This document shows, piece by piece, positions 24,178 to 32,881 of a stretch of 51,859 bases of DNA. Made by a program: the position numbers and the translations under genes. Location: contig DGQK01000067.1 in the NCBI GenBank assembly GCA_002390745.1, positions 1 through 51,859 on the forward strand, read 5' to 3'. The notes under the pieces were generated by a model. It was not told where the DNA came from, did not search any database, and saw nothing but the letters and a program-made list of their open reading frames with translations. The first letter of the stretch is position 1. Every line of letters starts with the position of its first letter. The DNA comes from Bacteroidetes bacterium UBA4416. GTDB taxonomy: Bacteria; Bacteroidota; Bacteroidia; B-17B0; Aurantibacillaceae.

Positions 24178-25758
24178 ATGATAACGATTGGTACACGCGG
24201 CAGCGAACTGGCCCTCTGGCAGGCTAATTACACAAAAGGGCTCCTGGAAAAACAAGGCCACGAGGTTCAGATAAAAATCATTGCGACCAAAGGCGATACC
24301 TCCCAGCAGTGGAATACCAGCTTCGATAAGCTGGAAGGCAAAGGCTTTTTCACGAAAGAGCTGGAAGAGGAATTGCTGGCCGGCACCATTGATGTGGCTG
24401 TGCATTCGCACAAAGACCTGCCTACCGAGAACCCGGAGGGGCTCATCATTGCGGGTGTATCGGGGCGCGAGAATCCTGCCGACTGGCTGGTGATGCGCGA
24501 AGAGTGCATGGATGAAAGCAAAAAATTCTCGTTAAAGGAAAATGCGAAGGTGGGAACTTCTTCGGCACGCCGCAAATCACAGTTCCTGGCGTTCAGGCCG
24601 GATGTAGAGATCACGGACCTGAGGGGCAATGTGCCCACACGCATCAACAAATTGCGCGAAGGCCAGTACGATGCTATTTTGCTGGCAGCAGCGGGTCTCG
24701 AGCGTTTGGAGCTCGACCTTTCCGATTTTCATGTGGAGCAGCTGGAGCCAACGGAATTTATTCCGGCGCCGGCACAAGGCGTGCTGGCCTGGCAGATCCG
24801 CGAAGACGATTATAAGCTGACGGATATTTTTGATGCCATCTGCGATTACGACGTATTGGTGAACATCAACATCGAGCGCCGCATCCTGAACCTGCTCGAC
24901 GGTGGCTGCCAGCTCCCGCTTGGCGCCTACTGCGATGTGGAGATGAACGAGCACGACCGGAAATTATTCAAAGTATCGGTAGCCGTGGCAGATGCCTGGA
25001 ATACACAGCCTAAGCAGCTGTACTACGAAACGACAAATACAGAAGACCTTCCGGAAAAGATCGTGGAGCATATCCACCGCATTACTACAGGCAAATCGGT
25101 CTTCATTTCGCGTGAAGCCTTTGAGAACAACCACCTGAATGCCTGGCTGGAGAAGCTGGGTTTCAAGGTAGAAAACAAAAGCCTGATCGATCTGAAAAAA
25201 CTGACGATCAAAGAGCTTCCGAAAAGCGACTGGTTATTTTTCAGCAGCAAGCATGCGGTGGAATTTTTCTTTATGCAGAATCCCGACATTGGAAACACGA
25301 AGATCGGCTGCATGGGGAAAGGTACTTCGCAGGCCTTGCGCGAGTTTGGCAAGCGCGCCGATTTTATAGGCACCAGCACCGATACCAAACTGGTAGGCAA
25401 GCAATTTGCAGCCCGCGTAGGGCCGGGTAAAGTGGTGTTCCCTATTGCCCGCGACAGCATGCGCACGATTCAATGGCAATTTGCCAAGCCGCAGAACGTG
25501 ATCGACCTTCCCATCTACGCGACGCTGAAGGTGCCTTATGAGGTGTCTCCAAAAACGGACATCCTGGTATTTACCAGCCCGAGTAATGCCGAATCTTTCC
25601 TGGAAAAGAACAGGATACATCCGCATCAGAAGGTCATTGCCATGGGCGAGTCAACCGAAAAATCCCTGTTGAAGGCCGGCGTGAAGGCAGAGCAGATCCA
25701 TAAGCCTTATGCCTTTGATGATATGGGGTTATTCCGGGCAATCCTCCATACGTTATAA
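24178..25758 (+). CDS. hemCD: Fused porphobilinogen deaminase and uroporphyrinogen-III synthase
   Basis: 526 residues in two modules. Residues 1-300 are HemC, which polymerises four porphobilinogens into hydroxymethylbilane: GTRGSELALWQA at the N-terminus, HSHKDLPTE with catalytic Asp80, GTSSARRKSQ (126-135), LRGNVPTRINKL (148-159) and LDGGCQLPLGAYC with the cofactor-binding Cys244. Residues about 310-526 are HemD, which closes the ring with inversion of ring D: VFISREAFENN, LFFSSKHAVEFF, ILVFTSPSNAESFL and AMGESTEKSLLKAG. A fused protein can pass the unstable hydroxymethylbilane directly. It lies between hemA and hemB and is probably cytoplasmic. The domains are complete, with no frameshift. 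Confidence 0.95.
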   Translation: MITIGTRGSELALWQANYTKGLLEKQGHEVQIKIIATKGDTSQQWNTSFDKLEGKGFFTKELEEELLAGTIDVAVHSHKDLPTENPEGLIIAGVSGRENPADWLVMREECMDESKKFSLKENAKVGTSSARRKSQFLAFRPDVEITDLRGNVPTRINKLREGQYDAILLAAAGLERLELDLSDFHVEQLEPTEFIPAPAQGVLAWQIREDDYKLTDIFDAICDYDVLVNINIERRILNLLDGGCQLPLGAYCDVEMNEHDRKLFKVSVAVADAWNTQPKQLYYETTNTEDLPEKIVEHIHRITTGKSVFISREAFENNHLNAWLEKLGFKVENKSLIDLKKLTIKELPKSDWLFFSSKHAVEFFFMQNPDIGNTKIGCMGKGTSQALREFGKRADFIGTSTDTKLVGKQFAARVGPGKVVFPIARDSMRTIQWQFAKPQNVIDLPIYATLKVPYEVSPKTDILVFTSPSNAESFLEKNRIHPHQKVIAMGESTEKSLLKAGVKAEQIHKPYAFDDMGLFRAILHTL

Positions 25759-25794
25759 GTAAACATTTAATAAAAAACATGTCATAACACCTGC

Positions 25795-26469
25795 ATGGTT
25801 GTTCCTTTTCAAAATCCCAGCGTAAACATTGGCGGCCTTCGCATTGATGAGCCGGTGACGACACTGACGGATTTTCTGTTTGCTGCCGTTTGCCTTTTTG
25901 CGTATTTCAATACCAAAGAGTTCCGCCACCTGAAAGGGCCAAACTTGTACCGCTGGTTTTTTTTAGGAACGGGTATTTCCACACTCATTTCCGCTATCAT
26001 TGGCCATGCCTTCCTTTACCGCTTTGGCTTCGGCGCCAAGATCATCGGCTGGGAGGCCAATGTGCTCGGGGCTTCCCTGGCGCAGTTTGCGGCTGTTTAC
26101 CACACAAAAAGCAGCATCAGCGAAATCGGCTTTAAGCGCCTGCTTATCCTCAATTACCTGGAAGTACCGCTGGCGGTGATTCTGACGGCGGTCGTTTTTT
26201 CATTCGTCGTCGTGGAGATCCATACGGCCTACGGCTTACTGGGCATGGTAACCGTGCTCGAAATAAGGCATTACAAAAAAACAGGATCCGTGTTAAGCAG
26301 AAATATGCTCATCGGTGTTGGCATTGCTGTGCTGGCAGTACTGGTGCATATTTTCAAACTGGCCTGCTCCGTTTGGTTCAACCACATGGACCTCAGCCAC
26401 ATCATCATGTGTGTGGCCATGTATGTGATGTACCGAGGAGTAAAGTACAATAACGAACAAACCATGTAA
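25795..26469 (+). CDS. Multi-pass membrane protein in the heme cluster
   Basis: 224 residues with about seven hydrophobic segments, at about 25-42, 52-72, 85-98, 118-136, 140-152, 170-188 and 196-212. The N-terminus has LRIDEPVTTLTDFLF. Histidines occur at or near membrane boundaries (His67, His103, His183, His197, and the HMDLSH motif near 197-202). It resembles a family of small 7-TM proteins I associate with DUF6962, but I hold this loosely. It sits 36 bp after hemCD and 62 bp before hemB, so co-expression with heme synthesis is likely. Its function is unknown. Confidence 0.7.
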   Translation: MVVPFQNPSVNIGGLRIDEPVTTLTDFLFAAVCLFAYFNTKEFRHLKGPNLYRWFFLGTGISTLISAIIGHAFLYRFGFGAKIIGWEANVLGASLAQFAAVYHTKSSISEIGFKRLLILNYLEVPLAVILTAVVFSFVVVEIHTAYGLLGMVTVLEIRHYKKTGSVLSRNMLIGVGIAVLAVLVHIFKLACSVWFNHMDLSHIIMCVAMYVMYRGVKYNNEQTM

Positions 26470-26531
26470 CATGGAAGAGGGCAAACGGAGATAATCTTCG
26501 ACCCTTTTACATTTACATTTATATAATAACA

Positions 26532-27503
26532 ATGATTACACACCGCCCACGCAGAAACCGCAAATCGGCAGCCATCCGCAACATGGTACAGGAACATCAT
26601 CTTTCGGTGAACGACTTTATCTATCCGCTGTTCCTGATAGACGGGAAGAATAAAAAGAGTGAGGTAAAATCCATGCCGGGCATTTTCCGCTGGAGCCCCG
26701 ATCTCATTTTGAAAGAAATCGAAAGCTGCATGAAGCTTGGCATCATGGCTTTTGATGTGTTCCCGAGCATTGCCGACAAGCTGAAGGATAAAACAGCGAC
26801 GGAAAGCCTTAACCCAAAAGGGGTTTACCTGAAAACGCTGGCGCTTATCAAAAAGAAATTTCCGGAGGCCTGCATCATGACGGATGTGGCCATGGACCCA
26901 TACAGCAGCGACGGCCACGATGGGCTGGTAGAGAATGGAAAGATTGTGAATGACAAAACTCTCGATATTCTCGCCAAAATGGCTGTGGCACAAGCCGATT
27001 GCGGGATCGACATCATCGGCCCAAGCGATATGATGGACGGCCGCGTGGGCTTTATCCGCGAAGCGCTGGATGATGCCGGCCACGAAGAGGTATCGATCAT
27101 GAGCTATACTGCTAAATATGCCAGTGGTTTTTATAATCCTTTCCGCGACGCCCTGGACAGCGCCCCAAAATTCGGTGATAAAAAAACTTACCAGATGAAC
27201 CCTGCCAATAGCCGTGAAGCGCTGATCGAAGCGCAGCTGGATACAGAGGAAGGCGCTGACTTTTTGATGGTTAAACCTGCGTTGAGCTATCTTGATATCA
27301 TTAAGGACCTGAGCAATAATTTCGATCTGCCAATTGCAGCCTATAACGTAAGCGGCGAATACTCGATGGTAAAAGCTGCTGCTGCCAAAGGCTGGATCGA
27401 CGGCGTGCGTGTGCGCGACGAAGTCTTACTGAGCATGAAGCGTGCCGGAGCCTCCGTGATCCTGAGCTACTTTGCCAAAGAGTGGGCTTTGCATAATAGG
27501 TAA
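26532..27503 (+). CDS. hemB: Delta-aminolevulinic acid dehydratase (porphobilinogen synthase)
   Basis: 323 residues, standard length. It condenses two 5-aminolevulinate molecules to porphobilinogen in the cytoplasm. It begins HRPRRNRKSAAIRNMVQE. The active-site lysines are visible: SYTAKYASGFYNPFRDA (Lys195) and MVKPALSYLD (Lys248, the Schiff-base lysine). The loop that binds catalytic zinc in animal and yeast enzymes reads DVAMDPYSSDGHDG here, with none of the three zinc cysteines, so this is the Cys-less, magnesium-type enzyme. It is the last gene of the heme cluster. Confidence 0.95.
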   Translation: MITHRPRRNRKSAAIRNMVQEHHLSVNDFIYPLFLIDGKNKKSEVKSMPGIFRWSPDLILKEIESCMKLGIMAFDVFPSIADKLKDKTATESLNPKGVYLKTLALIKKKFPEACIMTDVAMDPYSSDGHDGLVENGKIVNDKTLDILAKMAVAQADCGIDIIGPSDMMDGRVGFIREALDDAGHEEVSIMSYTAKYASGFYNPFRDALDSAPKFGDKKTYQMNPANSREALIEAQLDTEEGADFLMVKPALSYLDIIKDLSNNFDLPIAAYNVSGEYSMVKAAAAKGWIDGVRVRDEVLLSMKRAGASVILSYFAKEWALHNR

Positions 27504-27522
27504 TTTTACGCACCTTTTGAAA

Positions 27523-27553
27523 TTTGCTTTTTCGCGAAAATCCTATATCTTAG
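27523..27553 (+). promoter_or_regulatory. Promoter of the SiaBC-phosphatase operon
   Basis: TTTG (27523-27526), a 19-base spacer and TATCTTAG (27546-27553) match the Bacteroidota consensus with one mismatch. The -7 box ends only 6 bases before the ATG at 27560, so transcription would begin at or next to the start codon. Confidence 0.55.
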
Positions 27554-27559
27554 TGATAT

Positions 27560-28108
27560 ATGATTGTGCAGGCTTCATTCCCGGAATTCTTTTATAACCA
27601 CAATGTGCTGTTCAGTTATTACGGGCATATCGATAAGAATATTCTCAACCAGGCTCTAAAGATCATCAACCTTTGCCTGAAAAAAAACAAGGAATCCCTG
27701 CTCGTTTCCAGGCGCGTGTACAATACCGTCAACGAGTGTGTAGAGAACATCATCAAGCACAATTTTTTTCCGGATGAGGCTGCAGTGGATTACAAATCCC
27801 TCCTGCTCATTTCCAAAGAAGCCGATCACTATACGGTAGATACCATCAATATTGTGAACCTGAGGCAAAAGGAGTCCATCCACAAAAAGCTGGATCACCT
27901 GACTTCCAAAAACAAGGAAGACCTCAGGAGCATGAAACTGGATATTATTTCCAACAAGCACTATTCGGAAGTATCGACGGCCGGGCTGGGCCTGCTGGAT
28001 ATGATCCTCAAATCGGACGGCTACCAGTATCATTTCAAAACTTACGACTCGGACTTTTTATTCAATATCAATTTTAAAATAAATTCAACGCAGTATGGAA
28101 ACACTTAA
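27560..28108 (+). CDS. siaB: SiaB-family protein kinase (DUF6272)
   Basis: 182 residues. SiaB kinases are GHKL-fold anti-sigma-like proteins that phosphorylate the small protein SiaC. Visible here are the helix VYNTVNECVENIIKH (53-67), which carries the N-box region, and STAGLGLLDMI (139-149), the G-box region; the length is typical. There is no membrane helix, so it is cytoplasmic. It is first in a three-gene operon with a SiaC-like gene, which it overlaps by 14 bp, and a SpoIIE phosphatase. In Pseudomonas aeruginosa the matching set is SiaA (phosphatase), SiaB (kinase), SiaC (switch) and SiaD (diguanylate cyclase). The symbol is given by analogy. Confidence 0.85.
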   Translation: MIVQASFPEFFYNHNVLFSYYGHIDKNILNQALKIINLCLKKNKESLLVSRRVYNTVNECVENIIKHNFFPDEAAVDYKSLLLISKEADHYTVDTINIVNLRQKESIHKKLDHLTSKNKEDLRSMKLDIISNKHYSEVSTAGLGLLDMILKSDGYQYHFKTYDSDFLFNINFKINSTQYGNT

Positions 28109-28511
28109 TATCAAAGGTGACGATATAAGTCCGGATATTGTACTCAACCATTTCGACAATATTTTTTCCATCAGCGGCGAAAGCAGGCCGGAGAATCCTC
28201 TCAAATATTATGAACCGGTATTTACATGGTTCAATGAGTATTTCAATTATTTCTATGTATTGAATGACCTGATGGATTCTGACAAAATGGTTACTAAACG
28301 CTTAAAGATCGACCTCGATTACTTTAACTCCACTTCCGCTAAAGTGTTGTTCGATTTATTCAGCATGCTGGTAAACACCGGTGCCAAAAAATATAAGATC
28401 AACTTTGAGATCGACTGGTACTACCATGCCGAAGATACAGACATGCTGGACGCCGGCAGGGAAATGGAGGAGCTCTGCGGCATCACGTTTAATTACATAA
28501 CAAAAGATTAA
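28095..28511 (+). CDS. siaC: SiaC-family regulatory phosphoprotein (DUF1987)
   Basis: 138 residues. SiaC proteins are small switch proteins that bind and activate a target only when unphosphorylated; their phosphate sits on a Thr/Ser in a conserved loop. Here the loop reads LDYFNSTSAKVLFDLF, with Thr80 in N-S-T-S-A-K, matching the expected site. The N-terminus (MKT-like in relatives, here METLNIKG) and the segment FEIDWYYHAEDTDMLDAGREME near the C-terminus are typical. It overlaps the kinase gene by 14 bp and is followed directly by the phosphatase. No SiaD-like diguanylate cyclase is present in the window, so its target is unknown. Confidence 0.9.
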   Translation: METLNIKGDDISPDIVLNHFDNIFSISGESRPENPLKYYEPVFTWFNEYFNYFYVLNDLMDSDKMVTKRLKIDLDYFNSTSAKVLFDLFSMLVNTGAKKYKINFEIDWYYHAEDTDMLDAGREMEELCGITFNYITKD

Positions 28512-28515
28512 TTTT

Positions 28516-31500
28516 CTGAAAGCGCCGGGATGTTTTTTTCTGCTGATCTGTTTCCTGTTCCCCCTTCTTTTAAGAGCTCAGACTTTTAAAAAGATCGGGG
28601 TGAAGGATGGATTGCCCTCTTCCATCATTTATGACATTGAGCCGGATGATAACGGCATTATCTGGATCGCCAGCTTCGGCAGCGGAATATGCCGTTACGA
28701 TGGCAGAACCTTTAAGGTACTGAATGAAGATAACGGCCTGAGCTCCGACCTGGTGCGCTGCCTCGCCCTCAACCGGCAAAAAAATAAAATGTATGTGGGG
28801 GCCCAGGGTGCCATCAGCATCATTACGCCCGATAGTATTTATAACAAGAACCACCTGTTCCACGATTCTATTTCGCCCAATGTGCTCTTTGTGGCTGTTA
28901 ACCAGAATACCGTACAGACTTCTTCCAATTTCGGCCTTATTACACTGGTGAATGACAGCGTGGTGCGTACCATCAAAAAATTCCAGATGATCACGGCTTA
29001 TTACCAGGCGCCCGACGGCAGAGAGTATGTTGCCACACGGGCCGGCCTCTTCATTATCAGGCCCGACGGAAGCATTATTGATTTTAATAATGATTTCCTG
29101 ACGGACATGGCTTCCGTGACCGACCTGAAAGTTTTCCGTGGGCAAATTCTTGCCTCCACGCCGAAAGGGCTTTACCTGATAGACCGGTTGAATCATGTAA
29201 AGCACCTTACCAAAAAAGAAGGCCTTCCGGAGGAGAATGTCCGGTGCATGACCGTCGACAAAAAGGGAGTGCTGTGGCTGGGAACCAGCAATGGCCTGGT
29301 GAGTACCAAAGACCTGGTTTCCTTTAAAAAATACGATGAGAAGAATGGGATAGATGAAACAGAGATCAGGTGCCTGGCGGTAGACAAGGATAATATCCTG
29401 TGGGTAGGTACAACATCCAACGGCCTGTTCAAGCTCCTGAGCAGCGACATCATCAGGTACGATCTGCCGGGCACGGTAAACTCCGTTACAATGGATCACC
29501 GGAAAACGATCTATGCCCTCACCAATAAAGCCATCATCTACAGGCTTAACCAAGACTCGGACCGCTTTGTGCCGGTTCGCCGCCTTTCGGGCCTGCCTGA
29601 GGGCGCTGCCAGGCACTTCAGCGTGGACAGGTTTGGGAATTTTTATGTAGCGGTATACAACAAGGGCTTCGTGAAGCTGGATCCTAAAGGAAAGGAAACG
29701 CTCCTGGTTAAAAAAATGAAAGAGACCGATAATATTCCTTTATATTCTTTAGTGCTTGGCGATAAGGTGTACCTGGCGTTCAAGCGGATTGTCACGGTAT
29801 ACGACCCGGTTGCCGACCGCATGGATACCTTACGGCAACGCATCCCCGGAACTTATTTCCAGGACATGGTGCCCGACAAAAACGGAAACATCTGGATCGG
29901 AAGCGGAAGTGGGCTGATCCGCTACGACGGTCAAAACATACTTCTTGTAAACAGTAATACGCATAAAGATTTCCCCCCAATGGTGACCAATTTTGTATTT
30001 CCTGACAAATACAATAATATATGGGCGGCAACAGACAAAGGGCTCATCTGCGTGGAAGGAGAGCACGTGTATACCAACTACCGGAAAAACGGCTTTGTGA
30101 GCAATGAGCTTTTCGGCCTTCAGATCATCGATACACTCCTGTTCACCAGCTGTAGCAGAGGCCTCATCCAGCTCAGCATCCAACGGGAAAAAAACAGCAA
30201 AAACCGTTTCATCCTTATCAATGAAAAGTTCGGGCTCACTCAGAGTGATCTCACCAACAAGCCTCTCTTTTCGGACTCCACACATATCTGGATCGGAGGC
30301 ACCAATGCGGTATTCAGGTACAGGCCTGCTAACTATGCAGGCTTCGGAAAACAGTCGCCCATCCTGATCACCGATATTATCAGGGATTCCAGCTCACTGG
30401 TGTTCCGCAACCATAAAAACTACCTGCAGGCGTTTGTTGATGTTTCAAAACCGGTGGAGCTTCGCTATCAGGAAAATGACTTCACTATTTCGTTTGTTTC
30501 CGTGAATCACCGGCGCCTGAAAGAAGAGTTTTTTATACATCGCCTGATTGGCTTAAACAGTAACTGGTCCGTTCCTTCCGGCGATACCAAAGCAATTTAT
30601 ACCAACCTGAATCCGGGCACGTATACCTTTGAGGTTATGCTGGTGGGAAACCCTGCCAGCATAACCTCTCTCAACATACACATTGCCACTCCCTTTTACA
30701 AAGCCGGCTGGTTCATTTCCCTGCTGCTGGGTAGCGGCTTTTTACTGGTTTATGGCTTGTTCCGCATGCGCCTGCGTTCTGTGAAGAAACAAAACCTATT
30801 GCTCGAGGCGAAGGTGGAACAACGCACCGCGCAATTGCAGAATAAAACCAGCCAGCTTTCGCTGAGTAACGAGGAGCTCAGTAAGAAGAACCGCCTGATC
30901 CTCGAAAGCATTGAATATGCCAAAAAGATCCAGGATAGCATCCTCCCCTCACAACCCTACCTTAACAAGCAGTTTGGTTCTATACAAACGGCTTTCTATT
31001 ATGCGCCAAAAGACATTGTGAGCGGGGACTTTTTCTATACCTACAAGAACGGCCCCTTGCACTACTTTGCAGTAGTAGACTGTGCGGGGCATGGCGTTCC
31101 GGGCGCCCTTCTCTCCTTCTCCGTGAACTCCATTCTGCACAGCATCATTGAGAACATCAAAGCCTTTCGCCGGCCTTCCGATATCATGAAAGAGCTGCTG
31201 GAAAAATTCACGGAAACCTATATGAAGGGAAAAGATGTGAGGGAAAGCTTCGCCATTTCGCTGATGATCTACCATGCCGGCGAACGGAATGTATACATCG
31301 GCAGCATCAGCCAGTCGGTGCATGCCGCTTCGGGCGGCAGCCTCCGGGAAATAAAAACAAGCTGCTCTTTCCTGGCGCAGGCTTCCGACAACATGACGGA
31401 TACTGTTATTCCTGTAGAGCGCGGCGATCGTTTCTTCCTGTATTCGGACGGCTACTACGATCAGAAAAGCCCTCAGGGTAAAAAAATGTTCAAAGGCAAT

Positions 31501-31638
31501 ATGGTCCGTGAAATAGAGGCGACGCTTGGTCTTGCGTTACACGCACAAATGGAATCCTTAGGGAAGTTTTTCATAGCCTATAAAGGTGACTACGAGCAGA
31601 TTGATGATGCCACCCTGTTTGCGGTAGAGATTGATTGA
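28516..31638 (+). CDS. Propeller-Y_Y_Y sensor with SpoIIE (PP2C) phosphatase, SiaA-like role
   Basis: About 1040 residues. After a signal peptide come Reg_prop repeats (for example GIIWIASFGSG, GVLWLGTSNGL, NILWVGTTSNGL, GNIWIGSGSGL), a Y_Y_Y domain (NDFTISFVSVNHRRL to LNPGTYTFEV), one transmembrane helix, a coiled coil and a SpoIIE phosphatase with VDCAGHGVPGALLSF, YSDGYYDQK and IDDATLF. It is the likely phosphatase for the SiaC-like protein. The start is uncertain: the first ATG/GTG/TTG in frame is GTG 28600, inside the first repeat, but coding clearly extends upstream through FFLLICFLFPLLLRAQ. I place the start at CTG 28516, which gives an N-terminus with a Lys. Alternatives are ATT 28507, or ATG 28530 if one T of the run 28533-28539 is extra. 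Confidence 0.85.
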   Translation: MKAPGCFFLLICFLFPLLLRAQTFKKIGVKDGLPSSIIYDIEPDDNGIIWIASFGSGICRYDGRTFKVLNEDNGLSSDLVRCLALNRQKNKMYVGAQGAISIITPDSIYNKNHLFHDSISPNVLFVAVNQNTVQTSSNFGLITLVNDSVVRTIKKFQMITAYYQAPDGREYVATRAGLFIIRPDGSIIDFNNDFLTDMASVTDLKVFRGQILASTPKGLYLIDRLNHVKHLTKKEGLPEENVRCMTVDKKGVLWLGTSNGLVSTKDLVSFKKYDEKNGIDETEIRCLAVDKDNILWVGTTSNGLFKLLSSDIIRYDLPGTVNSVTMDHRKTIYALTNKAIIYRLNQDSDRFVPVRRLSGLPEGAARHFSVDRFGNFYVAVYNKGFVKLDPKGKETLLVKKMKETDNIPLYSLVLGDKVYLAFKRIVTVYDPVADRMDTLRQRIPGTYFQDMVPDKNGNIWIGSGSGLIRYDGQNILLVNSNTHKDFPPMVTNFVFPDKYNNIWAATDKGLICVEGEHVYTNYRKNGFVSNELFGLQIIDTLLFTSCSRGLIQLSIQREKNSKNRFILINEKFGLTQSDLTNKPLFSDSTHIWIGGTNAVFRYRPANYAGFGKQSPILITDIIRDSSSLVFRNHKNYLQAFVDVSKPVELRYQENDFTISFVSVNHRRLKEEFFIHRLIGLNSNWSVPSGDTKAIYTNLNPGTYTFEVMLVGNPASITSLNIHIATPFYKAGWFISLLLGSGFLLVYGLFRMRLRSVKKQNLLLEAKVEQRTAQLQNKTSQLSLSNEELSKKNRLILESIEYAKKIQDSILPSQPYLNKQFGSIQTAFYYAPKDIVSGDFFYTYKNGPLHYFAVVDCAGHGVPGALLSFSVNSILHSIIENIKAFRRPSDIMKELLEKFTETYMKGKDVRESFAISLMIYHAGERNVYIGSISQSVHAASGGSLREIKTSCSFLAQASDNMTDTVIPVERGDRFFLYSDGYYDQKSPQGKKMFKGNMVREIEATLGLALHAQMESLGKFFIAYKGDYEQIDDATLFAVEID

Positions 31639-31753
31639 TCAGCGGTTCTTTTTACCTAAAGCGATACAGGCAATATCTGAAAACATCATGCGTTTTTTAG
31701 TTTTTCGGTTAATTTAGCTTCCGATGCGTGTATCTTCTTTATAAGATTATATT

Positions 31754-32839
31754 ATGGGTTATCATTGTTTCTTTTTGATTGGTTTTTTAACCAGCTGTTT
31801 TTATTTAAAAGCACAGGACCTGGCTGCTTTTGTAGACTATAAAAATTATTTTTGCATTTTTGATAATGGCGCAAGGACAGAAGCGGAATACCTGCCTGTC
31901 AAATCTTTCCAGGTAGGTGGCAATACCATCGCTTATATTGATAACAATGAGAATCTCAGAATTTACTACAAAGGTGCTATCGCCACACTTTCTGAGAACA
32001 CAATCACAAAGTATACTGCTACCGATTATCTCCTGACTTTTTCCACCTTCAAGGTACTGGATGTATTTGAGGGCGGAAAAAGAACAACATTAAGCAACTT
32101 TGCAAGCCAATACAGCACCGGCGACAGTCTGGTTGCCTTTTACGATGAGCGGAACATGGCTTACAACATCTATTATAAAGGTTCTGTGACACTATTGGAA
32201 AGCGGAAGCCTGAATTCTCCCCTGCAAAGTTTTCAAATGGGTGATAATATTTTTGCCTATGTTAATTACCTGAACCAGTTCAGATTGTTTTACAGGGGCA
32301 AAACCATTACGCTGGCCAGCAGCAGCCTGACCTTACCCTACGCTGCCGGAAAAAATATCGTAGCGTATGTGAATCCTGATTATGGCTTTACTCTGTTTCA
32401 TAAATGGCTTATATATAATCTGGAAACTTTTCAGCCAAAGTCCTTTGCTGTGGGCGATGATCTGACTGCCTATGTGACCTCAAACGACCTCTTTAAAGTT
32501 TACTATGAGGGAACCAGCCGGGTATTATGCCAGTATGAGCCACCCTTTTACAAAGTGACCGATAGCCTTTTGGTGTATAATGAAGGCGAACGATTTAAAG
32601 TTTTTTACAGAGGAACCGTTTATACGCTTGAAAATTATATTCCTGCAGATTACCGAATTGATTTCAATACCATCGCCTACCTGGACCAGCAGGGAAAATT
32701 AAAAATATTTCAAAATGGCAAAACGGCGTTTGTGACCAATTCGGCTGTAGATAACTATGAGCTGTATCGCAATGTAATATCGTACAGGATATTGAACCGG
32801 AATTATATGTATTACCATTCGACCAGCTATGGTCAATAA
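31754..32839 (+). CDS. Secreted protein of ten ~35-residue repeats
   Basis: 361 residues. The signal peptide ends near residue 20 (CFYLKAQ). The rest is built of ten repeats with a core of hydrophobic-A-Y/F-hydrophobic-D/N, then about six residues and hydrophobic-K/R-hydrophobic-Y/F-Y-K/R-G. The A-Y pairs lie near residues 25, 60, 95, 128, 168, 204, 239, 274, 308 and 343, a period of 33-40. Clear copies include IAYIDNNENLRIYYKG, FAYVNYLNQFRLFYRG and TAYVTSNDLFKVYYEG. The pattern suggests a beta-propeller or solenoid. No type IX sorting domain is present. I do not recognise the family. Base composition is lower in GC than its neighbours. It lies downstream of the SiaBC operon with a 115-bp gap. 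Confidence 0.75.
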   Translation: MGYHCFFLIGFLTSCFYLKAQDLAAFVDYKNYFCIFDNGARTEAEYLPVKSFQVGGNTIAYIDNNENLRIYYKGAIATLSENTITKYTATDYLLTFSTFKVLDVFEGGKRTTLSNFASQYSTGDSLVAFYDERNMAYNIYYKGSVTLLESGSLNSPLQSFQMGDNIFAYVNYLNQFRLFYRGKTITLASSSLTLPYAAGKNIVAYVNPDYGFTLFHKWLIYNLETFQPKSFAVGDDLTAYVTSNDLFKVYYEGTSRVLCQYEPPFYKVTDSLLVYNEGERFKVFYRGTVYTLENYIPADYRIDFNTIAYLDQQGKLKIFQNGKTAFVTNSAVDNYELYRNVISYRILNRNYMYYHSTSYGQ

Positions 32840-32881
32840 AACGGCGCTATGATCGTTGGTGCTATGATGGCGTAAATCACC

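Noticed and set aside
28570..29616. A 348-codon open frame on the minus strand opposite the propeller-SpoIIE gene
   Set aside because: Antisense shadow of a well-supported gene; no start context or domain support.
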